Part shown: positions 26,801 to 32,131 of the stretch, piece by piece | Layout of the letters: each line of letters opens with the position of its first letter | Position numbering within the stretch: the stretch's first letter is position 1 | DNA from: Desulfobacterales bacterium | Lineage (GTDB): Bacteria > Desulfobacterota > Desulfobacteria > Desulfobacterales > SURF-7 | Assembly (NCBI GenBank): GCA_028277765.1 | Contig: JANQFQ010000147.1 | Location: 1 to 32,131 of the forward strand | Reading direction: 5' to 3' | Length of the DNA stretch: 32,131 nucleotides | Made by a program: the position numbers and the translations under genes | The notes under the pieces: model-generated | Seen by the model: only the letters and a program-made list of their open reading frames with translations | Databases searched by the model: none | What the model was told of the DNA's origin: nothing

Positions 26801-27192
26801 CTGTTAGTATCAGGAGAATATAGAGGGGCTGAGACGGAAAAAGGGCCCTGAAAAGGGACTTTTGTGTCCGCATACATGATGATTTCTTCGCCGAAAATTG
26901 GTGTGACCTTTATGGCAAGAATAAGGTTTTCTTCACTATTTGGGGCTTTCATCAGTAAGAGCCGATGCATAGCGATTTCAAGCTCTTCATCGTTGCTTTT
27001 ATCCAGACATTTTTCAAGGCCTTCAAGAGCATAAATCATCATCACACCTGCCTTTGTCTGTTCGCTTTTTAGAAAAGAAGAAACGATGATATTTTTCCAG
27101 TAATATAAAACGCCTGTTGTCAGCAGAATGACGAGCAGAAGGAAGGTAAGGGGTGCCAGAATGGACAGACTGTTCAGAACGTTCTTGTTCAT
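23824..27192 (-). CDS. membrane-bound hybrid histidine kinase with two receivers and Hpt domain
   Basis: The 1122-residue kinase has transmembrane helices at about 10-32 and 156-177 enclosing a periplasmic sensor domain of about 120 residues. A HAMP-like segment (about 178-230), a PAS domain (238-350), HisKA with H375 (MSHEIRTPMN), a HATPase domain (N-box near 488-495, DTGSGI at 524-529, GSGLGLA at 554-560), receiver 1 with D665, receiver 2 with D805 and an Hpt domain with H962 (HSIKGVATN) follow. The last 80 residues form another helical region. This is a full phosphorelay in one chain. The periplasmic domain lies opposite the YfiR-like protein encoded 9 bases upstream, which is likely its input. 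The downstream LuxR regulator overlaps its 3' end. Confidence 0.9.
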   Translation of the reverse strand: MNKNVLNSLSILAPLTFLLLVILLTTGVLYYWKNIIVSSFLKSEQTKAGVMMIYALEGLEKCLDKSNDEELEIAMHRLLLMKAPNSEENLILAIKVTPIFGEEIIMYADTKVPFQGPFSVSAPLYSPDTNSLIGETTLQYNDYFYKQLLSDAKKKLLWAIGLIVVVMIIAQRVMTWLLKPLANLNTVIKKIDFNSVAEFPQFKGYIVKEIKNIITAISDLLHRLESAKQAEKKASEYLSSILENMLDSLCVTNDQGIIKTVNKATCEMLGYNQEDIQGKSLGDILGDKKDEVDDFIKDLIRDGSNISRSTYFIRQNGEHVPVVVSGSIFKEKDGKIAGIIFMAKDISDIMQAVAERETAEEMSKAKSDFLANMSHEIRTPMNAIIGMCELTLNTELNSKQKEFLDIIHASSRSLLGIINDILDFSKIEAGKLDFDKIPFSLRDIIEEVADVFFEKIQNKDIEFIIDIDKDIPRRMISDPFRLRQVLLNLVSNAFKFTDKGEICISTKSTHKTDKTREITFCVRDTGSGIEHEKIDDLFDAFVQVDTSASRKHEGSGLGLAICKNIVTMMDGNIWVESEMGKGSSFFFNAIFDTVPHEIVRENIVPENLQNLKVLIVEDNPTSMMIIKDYVESFGFKAETAETAEAALKKYEESIHGEHFDLILMDVKLPGIDGITAVEAIKKDSRITPPPIIIVSGYSSEEIIQRAKKAGIDRFLTKPIKRSLLFDATMDVFGYDPSHTKENGANKFLAENLSYVHALLVEDNPINQMVAAELLKAAGIRVTKADSGFEAIEMLKQETFDVILMDIQMPDMDGIEATQKIRSNPKFKDLPIIAISASAMTSDYEKCKAAGMNGFVAKPIDTKYLFSIIARSLKHPLNKTMDDGIKNTYGLKDSIKTSLKTDQILSMNVKGIDLETFLKRLDNNTELLIAILKDVKKDYTNATTEIREAIVNNNAEYAQRLIHSIKGVATNISAKDLHHTAEELEKRLNNEKTDSLDPFIISFDNALKQVMDSIQQLESIDKNSRSDDKPIFGEHQETQPSDIHSILINLDQLLQKKDLKAKAYINTITYSLSNASLVMNSGLEKEIPVLEEQIRRYDFNNARKTLLNFAKACGLSLEKEKNE

Positions 27193-27201
27193 TAGATGCC
27201 T

Positions 27202-27753
27202 TTATTCATAAAATTTTGACGACCTTAGAATGATGTCATGAATACGGATACCTGACTTTTTTAGAGTCATACGGTTGAAGTAAGGCATTGTCTGGATCTG
27301 AATGTACATGCCTGAAGTGACGCCCATTTTTACATCTTCTTCATATGGAGAAAATACAAGTATATGGTGTTGTATCCCGTAATTTATAACTTTAGAAAGA
27401 TTGAGGCGGTTCATCTTTTCAATAAGGATGATACCGGAAGGCGGCTTCTCAGGAAGTTTTTCAACAGCTTCAGCCTTGATCGGCATCCCGGCAATATTTT
27501 TTATCTGTTCGTTTAAAACCTTTGTAACTTTGTCAGCACGCCATTTATCTGTTTGGTAGAAAACCAGTAACAAGATCTCCTGGTCCTGGTTTAATTTTTT
27601 AGAAATATCCAGATCCACGGCGACAAGTCTGGGAAACAGCTTTAAAGACATCATGAGTCTATTATCATCAATATTTTGAGCTGTTGTTATATCCGCAAAA
27701 ACAGCAGAGATGCTCAAAAGAATGAAAAGTGTAATTTTTTTCAGAGACTTCAT
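27202..27753 (-). CDS. YfiR-like (DUF4154-type) periplasmic protein
   Basis: The 183-residue protein has a signal peptide (about 1-26, ending TTAQ) and a compact alpha/beta body. Features that suggest the YfiR/DUF4154 family are the pattern ILLLVFYQTDKW early, PPSGIILIEKM in the middle, ILVFSPYEEDVKMGVTSGMY, and the ending LKKSGIRIHDIILRSSKFYE. In Pseudomonas YfiR is a periplasmic repressor that acts on the membrane enzyme YfiN; here the gene lies between an outer-membrane receptor and a membrane kinase, so a relay role is inferred. It has no cysteines, unlike Pseudomonas YfiR, so disulfide-based sensing is not expected. An AAGGTGA site precedes the ATG. Family assignment is moderate. Confidence 0.65.
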   Translation of the reverse strand: MKSLKKITLFILLSISAVFADITTAQNIDDNRLMMSLKLFPRLVAVDLDISKKLNQDQEILLLVFYQTDKWRADKVTKVLNEQIKNIAGMPIKAEAVEKLPEKPPSGIILIEKMNRLNLSKVINYGIQHHILVFSPYEEDVKMGVTSGMYIQIQTMPYFNRMTLKKSGIRIHDIILRSSKFYE

Positions 27754-27789
27754 AGAAAAGATTCACCTTATTATGATTAACAACGTTAA

Positions 27790-29931
27790 CTAGAATTTGT
27801 AAAAAAGCTGTATCCACCATTTTCTTCCCGGGCGGGGATAATCGTCCGGATATGTATTAACGGGTGAAGGATGTTTGATGTCTTTGTCAAACAGATTTTT
27901 TATCCCGATCCTGCAATTCAATCCTCCGAACAAAATATTGGTAAAACTGCAGGTAATGTCCACTGTTTGATAATTACCCAAATCTCTTCTCTCATCTGTC
28001 GGGTTCCGTTGTCTATCACCGACATAACGAAACTGTGTATAAAGTGTGAAATCACTTCGGGGCTGATAGATCAAGCCTATGTTTGAGAGCCAGTTAACAG
28101 CTCCTTCTAATTGTTCGTCCGTATCCCGGTCTTCTGTGTCTACATATGAAATATTCCCTTTCAGCTTGAATGCATAGGATATATTTTGTTCCAGCTCCAG
28201 TTCAACACCATTCAGATGGACGTCTCCTGCGTTTTCATAGAACGTATTACTCAAAACAACCAGGTCATCATAATCTGTATGGAAAAGAGTAGTTCTAAAA
28301 ACGGTTTTTTCTTTTCGATAAATATATCCTATCTCATAAGTTTTGCTTGTGGCAGGATCAATATTTTCATTACCATTGCCAACAGGATTATTCATGGCAT
28401 ACAGTTCTTTAAATGAAGGCGGGCGAAATGCTTCCCCATACTGAAATTTTAGAATATGACGTTCAGCTGGCTGCCAGACACCCGCCAGTCTTGGAGAAAC
28501 ATGGTCTCCAACATCACTATAATCGTCATATCGCAGACCGCCGGTTAATGTTAAAGATGGAAGTATTTTAAATTCATCTTGGGCCAGTATACTTCTTACT
28601 GTTCTGTCTTTGCCTTCCCTGATCCAGTTATTTTCACCCCTAAAAAGCTGCATTTCATCTAATGGCATTAATGTTGACGGGACATAATTAGTCAGCTGCC
28701 ATGCTTCTTCAATTTCGATTTCAGCAAAAGATAAGCTGACGAGGACATGGTGACGCTCCCAGCCATTGAATTTCATATTTATCCCGCCATAAAGTTTGCT
28801 TTCTTCATATAATGGCATACCAGTCATACCATCAGGATAGATTCCCATAAAACCAGGCGGGTATAGAAAGAAATATTTTTCTCCCCACTTGTAATCCATC
28901 CATCCGCCATTGATCTCAACATCAAGGGAAGGTAAGGGCTGTATGCGTTGACTGACATCCACCATGCCTGTTTTTTCTAACCATACAATCTTCATGTCAT
29001 CCGGAGGAAGGGCCCCGGTTACTCCAAAATGGTCTCCATAACCACCTTCAATATACTGGATTTTCAATGAAAAATCCTTATAGTCCATAACGAGGAAACC
29101 GGATTTGTTTTCCTGTTTGTCATTAATGGGACCGGGTGCATTCGACAGGTCTTCGATTCCCATGCTATAAAGCTTATCAGGGCCTGATGTGACATCGCCG
29201 CCGTCTGACTCCATCCAGCCCGCATTTAACGAAAGCTTCAGCTCATTTTGCTTGTCAGTCCAGGAAGCGATGCCTGCCGCGGAATAAGTATGATCTTCTT
29301 CCAAGCGTCCAGTGACCCGGCTGCTTGCTTTCCTAGTAACAATATTCACAACGCCCATATATGCAAAGCCGCCATATATTGCCGAACCAGGGCCGCGAAT
29401 AATTTCAATCCTGTCTACCTGTTCAACCGGTAGCATCAAAGCAGGATGAAATCTCCCCTGATGATGCGCATTCAAACAAATACCGTTTACAAGGAGCTTG
29501 ATATTGCCGGACACAGAGGTCCTTCCTACTCCGCCGCCCCTGACAAAAATCTGCATACCGCCATTCATATCTATTGAGGTTTCAACGCCAGGTACCAGAG
29601 ACAAAGCTTCCCATACCGTCCGGGATCCCCTTGCTTCCAGATCATCACCATAGAGAACGGTCACAATACCCGGAACAAAATCAGCATTCATCTTTGTCTT
29701 GGTTGCTATTTCCGTAATGTCATTTATGGTTTCAAGCAGATCTGTTATGGCAACGTTTGTTGTCTGATTCTCTGCATAATAAACAGTATTAGAATTTGAA
29801 GGGGCGATTTCATCATTTTCAGCAGCTAAAGATAGTACATTTATTAATGGCAGGTTTATTGCTGTGACAATTGCGACAATAAAAGCTGTTTTAAAGCGCA
29901 ACAAGTTGTTTGTTGAATTTGTTTTAAGCAT
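27790..29931 (-). CDS. TonB-dependent outer-membrane receptor
   Basis: The 713-residue receptor is intact. A long signal peptide (about 1-38, ending SLAAEN) is followed by the plug domain (about 82-200: PGIVTVLYGDDLEARGS, FVRGGG, and the near-invariant IEIIRGPGSAIYGG) and a beta barrel ending in Phe (WWIQLFYKF). Internal strands such as GGLRYDDYSDVGDHVSPRLA and FRPPSFKELYAMNNP match the broken receptor at 2179-4425 in kind. An AAGGAGG ribosome site lies before the ATG, and a promoter lies 40 bases further. The gene heads the operon with YfiR-like, kinase and regulator genes, so it may be a sensor-transporter for one compound. The ligand (metal chelate, cobamide or organic molecule) is unknown. 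Confidence 0.9.
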   Translation of the reverse strand: MLKTNSTNNLLRFKTAFIVAIVTAINLPLINVLSLAAENDEIAPSNSNTVYYAENQTTNVAITDLLETINDITEIATKTKMNADFVPGIVTVLYGDDLEARGSRTVWEALSLVPGVETSIDMNGGMQIFVRGGGVGRTSVSGNIKLLVNGICLNAHHQGRFHPALMLPVEQVDRIEIIRGPGSAIYGGFAYMGVVNIVTRKASSRVTGRLEEDHTYSAAGIASWTDKQNELKLSLNAGWMESDGGDVTSGPDKLYSMGIEDLSNAPGPINDKQENKSGFLVMDYKDFSLKIQYIEGGYGDHFGVTGALPPDDMKIVWLEKTGMVDVSQRIQPLPSLDVEINGGWMDYKWGEKYFFLYPPGFMGIYPDGMTGMPLYEESKLYGGINMKFNGWERHHVLVSLSFAEIEIEEAWQLTNYVPSTLMPLDEMQLFRGENNWIREGKDRTVRSILAQDEFKILPSLTLTGGLRYDDYSDVGDHVSPRLAGVWQPAERHILKFQYGEAFRPPSFKELYAMNNPVGNGNENIDPATSKTYEIGYIYRKEKTVFRTTLFHTDYDDLVVLSNTFYENAGDVHLNGVELELEQNISYAFKLKGNISYVDTEDRDTDEQLEGAVNWLSNIGLIYQPRSDFTLYTQFRYVGDRQRNPTDERRDLGNYQTVDITCSFTNILFGGLNCRIGIKNLFDKDIKHPSPVNTYPDDYPRPGRKWWIQLFYKF

Positions 29932-29948
29932 ATTACCTCCTTGCTAAT

Positions 29949-29973
29949 AAAAATCTACAGTACATAGATTTTT
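29949..29973. promoter_or_regulatory. inverted repeat in the start region of the receptor operon
   Basis: AAAAATCTA (29949-29957) and TAGATTTTT (29965-29973) are perfect inverted arms around 7 bases. The element overlaps the -10 box by one base and lies at the transcription start region of the minus-strand operon. It could be an operator or a leader hairpin. Confidence 0.45.
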
Positions 29974-30000
29974 ACATACTATTTTTAATGGATTTGTCAA
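29973..30000 (-). promoter_or_regulatory. sigma-70-type promoter of the receptor operon
   Basis: On the minus strand TTGACA (30000-29995) is a perfect -35 box, followed at 16 bases by TATGTA (29978-29973) as -10 box. It lies about 40 bases upstream of the receptor start codon. A second inverted repeat, AAGTATA-N6-TATACTT (30001-30020), abuts the -35 box and could bind a regulator. Confidence 0.6.
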
Positions 30001-30020
30001 AAGTATAGTATTTTATACTT
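30001..30020. promoter_or_regulatory. candidate operator AAGTATA-N6-TATACTT
   Basis: A perfect 7-bp inverted repeat with a 6-base centre directly adjoins the -35 box of the receptor operon. The position suits an activator or repressor dimer, possibly the operon's own LuxR-type regulator. The rest of 30021-30354 is AT-rich and holds no gene that I can see. Confidence 0.4.
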
Positions 30021-30360
30021 GGCTGTAAAGATTTATTTGAAAATTACTATATTTATTATTAATAAGGATAGAAAGGATTAATTGAAATTTAATTATTTCT
30101 AAGCGTTACTTAGCGGACGAAAAAAGACATGGTCGTGTTTGAATTTTTCCTCACCCTGTTCGTTTCCTATCTTTGTGTCTGGTTTATAGAATTTCAATTG
30201 AGGAATATGATGTTATTTTTAGTGGCTCATTTTACCTCTCAAACGTCAACCGACGATTTGACCTTATTTTATCTCCCATTCTGTTGCGATGTTTAAAGAA
30301 ATGATTATCTTTTAAATTATAGCGTTATTTCTTTTTAAAAAGAGTGAAACCATCATGTGT

Positions 30361-30378
30361 ATCATTCACATGAATGAT
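30361..30378. promoter_or_regulatory. perfect palindrome before the MsrA-MsrB gene
   Basis: ATCATTCA-CA-TGAATGAT is an uninterrupted palindrome that ends 8 bases before the GGAAAGG ribosome site of the MsrA-MsrB gene. It could be an operator, or a small hairpin in the leader that affects translation. Confidence 0.4.
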
Positions 30379-30402
30379 CACTTTTTGGAAAGGATGAATA
30401 TA

Positions 30403-31512
30403 ATGAAATTAAACATATATATAATAATCACAGTAATTATAGTTGGTTGGGTTCTGATGTCAGGATGGGAAACAATTAACGAAGATACAAAGGACAAGAT
30501 AATGAGTAAGGATAAATCATATTTAAAAGCCACATTTGCCGGAGGTTGCTTCTGGTGCTCAGAGGCGGATTTTGAAAAAGCAGAGGGCGTGATTGATGCT
30601 ATATCCGGTTATACCGGCGGTAAGAGCGATAACCCTTCATATAGAGAGGTCGCTGCCGGGAAAACCAGGCATGTTGAAGCGGTCCAGGTGATTTATGATC
30701 CAGAGAAGATTAGTTATGAAGATTTGCTTGATGTTTTTTGGCGACATATTGACCCTACAGATGACGGCGGTCAGTTCGTTGACAGGGGTGCGCAATATCG
30801 ATCAGTAATATTTTATCATGATGACGAACAGAAACAGCTTGCTGAGGAAACAAAACAGTTACTTGATGTCTCCGGAAAGTTCAGTGAACCTATTGCCACT
30901 GAAATTAGAAAACTGGAACGGTTTTACCCGGCTGAAGATTATCATCAGGATTATTATAAAAAGAATCCATTAAGATATAAATCATACAGGTACGGCTCAG
31001 GACGGGATTCATTCATCAAAAAGGTTTGGAAGGAAAAGGATAATAAACGGAAAAAAGTGTCAATCGATTCCAAGTACACAAAACCTGACGACAAGGTGCT
31101 GAAAGAAAGGCTGAATGCTTTGCAGTACTATGTTACCCAGGAAGAAGGTACGGAAAGACCGTTTGATAATGAATACTGGGACAATAAAAAAGAGGGTATT
31201 TATGTGGATATCGTTTCCGGGGAACCGCTTTTTTCATCACAAGATAAATTTGAATCCGGGACCGGCTGGCCCAGTTTCACAAAACCGCTAGAACCTGACA
31301 ATATTGTTAAAAAAACAGACAAGTCGTTATTCATGACCCGGACGGAAATAAGGAGCAGACACGCGGATTCTCATCTCGGGCATGTGTTTGATGACGGCCC
31401 CAGGCCAACAGGGTTACGATACTGCATGAATTCTGCTGCCATGCGATTCATAACCAAAGAGAATCTGGAGAAAGAGGGGTATGGGGATTATCTTGAGCTT
31501 TTTGAAGAGTAA
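30403..31512 (+). CDS. msrAB: membrane-anchored MsrA-MsrB fusion (methionine sulfoxide reductase)
   Basis: From the ATG at 30403 the protein has 369 residues. An N-terminal hydrophobic stretch (about 3-20) would anchor it with the enzyme outside the cytoplasm. The MsrA domain (40-205) has the catalytic Cys in AGGCFWCSE (C49) and reduces the S-epimer of methionine sulfoxide. The MsrB domain (about 228-360) has [21 protein letters not shown] and the catalytic C341 in [12 protein letters not shown], and reduces the R-epimer. MsrB lacks the zinc CxxC pairs ([10 protein letters not shown] where zinc forms have cysteines). The start is chosen because GGAAAGG lies 9 bases before it; earlier in-frame starts have no such site. 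Likely role: repair of oxidised envelope proteins in an oxygen-sensitive organism. Confidence 0.9.
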   Translation: MKLNIYIIITVIIVGWVLMSGWETINEDTKDKIMSKDKSYLKATFAGGCFWCSEADFEKAEGVIDAISGYTGGKSDNPSYREVAAGKTRHVEAVQVIYDPEKISYEDLLDVFWRHIDPTDDGGQFVDRGAQYRSVIFYHDDEQKQLAEETKQLLDVSGKFSEPIATEIRKLERFYPAEDYHQDYYKKNPLRYKSYRYGSGRDSFIKKVWKEKDNKRKKVSIDSKYTKPDDKVLKERLNALQYYVTQEEGTERPFDNEYWDNKKEGIYVDIVSGEPLFSSQDKFESGTGWPSFTKPLEPDNIVKKTDKSLFMTRTEIRSRHADSHLGHVFDDGPRPTGLRYCMNSAAMRFITKENLEKEGYGDYLELFEE

Positions 31513-31542
31513 AACAATCTCACAAGCCACAGAGGAAATTCT

Positions 31543-31911
31543 TTACTGGCCACAGAGGTCTTCAATTGCTGCTATAAGCTTTTTATATCCAACAGGTTTT
31601 TGAAACGTATATTTTACGCCATAATGCTCAAGAAGTTCTTTATACTTTTCAGCATTAATTGCACTGCCGCCTGAAATGGCTATTATATTAGCATCAGGAA
31701 AATCTGATTTTATATCTCTCATGGTTTCAAAACCGTCTTTATCCGGCATCATAATATCCATGATAACAACATCTGCAGGACTTTCATTATATAATTTTAT
31801 TCCTTCTTTACCGCCTGAAGCAACGGCAGCTTCATAGCCTTTACGTTCAAACACTTCCTTGAGGAGTTCACGTATTTCAGGCTCATCATCTATTATAAGT
31901 ATTTTTCTCAT
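31543..31911 (-). CDS. single-domain response regulator
   Basis: The 122-residue protein is one receiver domain (acidic pair D8-D9, phospho-acceptor D52 in VIMDIMMPDKDG, Lys in FQKPVGYKK). The conserved Thr/Ser is in AISGGS, and there is no output domain. The ATG at 31911 gives the family's normal N-terminus; a TTG 13 codons earlier is less likely, and neither has a clear ribosome site. It has no kinase neighbour, so it may be an orphan or serve one of the kinases elsewhere in the window. Its end converges on the MsrA-MsrB gene with only 30 bases between, where part of a 'ctcacaag-cacagagg' repeat lies. Confidence 0.82.
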   Translation of the reverse strand: MRKILIIDDEPEIRELLKEVFERKGYEAAVASGGKEGIKLYNESPADVVIMDIMMPDKDGFETMRDIKSDFPDANIIAISGGSAINAEKYKELLEHYGVKYTFQKPVGYKKLIAAIEDLCGQ

Positions 31912-32052
31912 ATTAATAGGCACATTATCAATTCTGTTGAGATTTAACAATAAAAATTAAGATTAATAAGCTCTTATACAGCTTTTGATTTTGATCACGA
32001 TCATGTTACTGTCCCGCTGGTCAAAGTCAGATAATATGTTGAAAAAATTAAA

Positions 32053-32076
32053 GCACTTATGATATTTCATAAGTGC
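32053..32076 (-). terminator. rho-independent terminator after tRNA-Ala
   Basis: GCACTTATGA and TCATAAGTGC form a perfect 10-bp stem with a 4-base loop, followed on the minus strand by TTTAATTTTTT. It lies 12 bases beyond the tRNA's CCA end. Confidence 0.75.
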
Positions 32077-32088
32077 CTTGATTTTACT

Positions 32089-32131
32089 TGGTGGAGCTTA
32101 GGGGGATCGAACCCCTGACCTCATGACTGCC
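32089..32131 (-). tRNA. tRNA-Ala (anticodon GGC), 3' part; gene continues beyond the window
   Basis: The minus strand reads from within the anticodon loop to a genomically encoded CCA (32091-32089). The T-arm is AGGGG-TTCGATC-CCCCT, the variable loop AGGTC, the anticodon-stem 3' strand TCATG, and the last five loop bases GGCAG give anticodon GGC. The acceptor 3' strand AAGCTCC with discriminator A puts U at position 70, consistent with the G3:U70 identity pair of alanine tRNA. The 5' half lies outside the window. Confidence 0.75.

Noticed and set aside
29932-30354. A cobalamin riboswitch in front of the intact TonB receptor
   Set aside because: The promoter lies about 40 bases before the start codon, leaving too little leader for a riboswitch, and no B12-box-like sequence was found.

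Overview
The window looks like part of the chromosome of an anaerobic, Gram-negative, metabolically complex bacterium, most likely a Desulfobacterota (sulfate-reducer-like) lineage. This is inferred from content, not from a marker gene: a methylene-tetrahydrofolate reductase pair of the Wood-Ljungdahl type (MetV/MetF) with iron-sulfur electron-transfer partners, two outer-membrane TonB-dependent receptors, many two-component proteins, a near-perfect sigma-54 promoter before an acyl-CoA ligase, and many dispersed palindromic intergenic repeats.

Layout. 1-2160: sigma-54 promoter, long-chain acyl-CoA ligase, foldback repeat and a strong terminator. 2179-4425 (minus): a TonB-dependent receptor gene with two lesions, an ATA where the start codon should be and one in-frame TAG. 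4825-6672 (plus): a SAM methyltransferase and an exported glycerophosphodiester phosphodiesterase whose 3' end runs out of frame through the tail of a vanished DJ-1/PfpI gene. 6760-7601 (minus): two small genes without clear function. 7885-20698 (plus): the core of the window, a run of genes for a NuoG-like iron-sulfur/molybdopterin-fold protein, a NuoE-like protein, a NuoF-GltD fusion, MetV, MetF, a CheY-like receiver, an AroE-like dehydrogenase and two sensor kinases. 20700-22830: a PilZ protein between two copies of a dispersed repeat, then a REP-associated transposase and a small ORF. 22983-30020 (minus): an operon of TonB-dependent receptor, YfiR-like periplasmic protein, large hybrid kinase and LuxR-type response regulator, with a recognisable promoter. 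30403-32131: a membrane-anchored MsrA-MsrB fusion, a single-domain response regulator and the 3' half of a tRNA-Ala.

How the genes may work together. The NuoG/NuoE/NuoF-GltD trio has the module composition of the Stn (Sporomusa-type Nfn) electron-bifurcating transhydrogenases. Its gene order with metV and metF suggests a complex or redox partner that couples methylene-THF reduction, or methyl-THF oxidation, to NADH, NADPH and ferredoxin pools. The NuoG-like protein lacks the Cys/Sec-His pair of formate dehydrogenases, so a 'formate dehydrogenase' label would be misleading. The AroE-like protein in the same operon has Asn in place of the catalytic Asp. The minus-strand operon looks like an envelope-to-nucleoid signalling route: ligand at the receptor, a YfiR-like periplasmic relay, a phosphorelay kinase, and a DNA-binding regulator.

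Functional calls rest on motifs read by eye; no database search was run.
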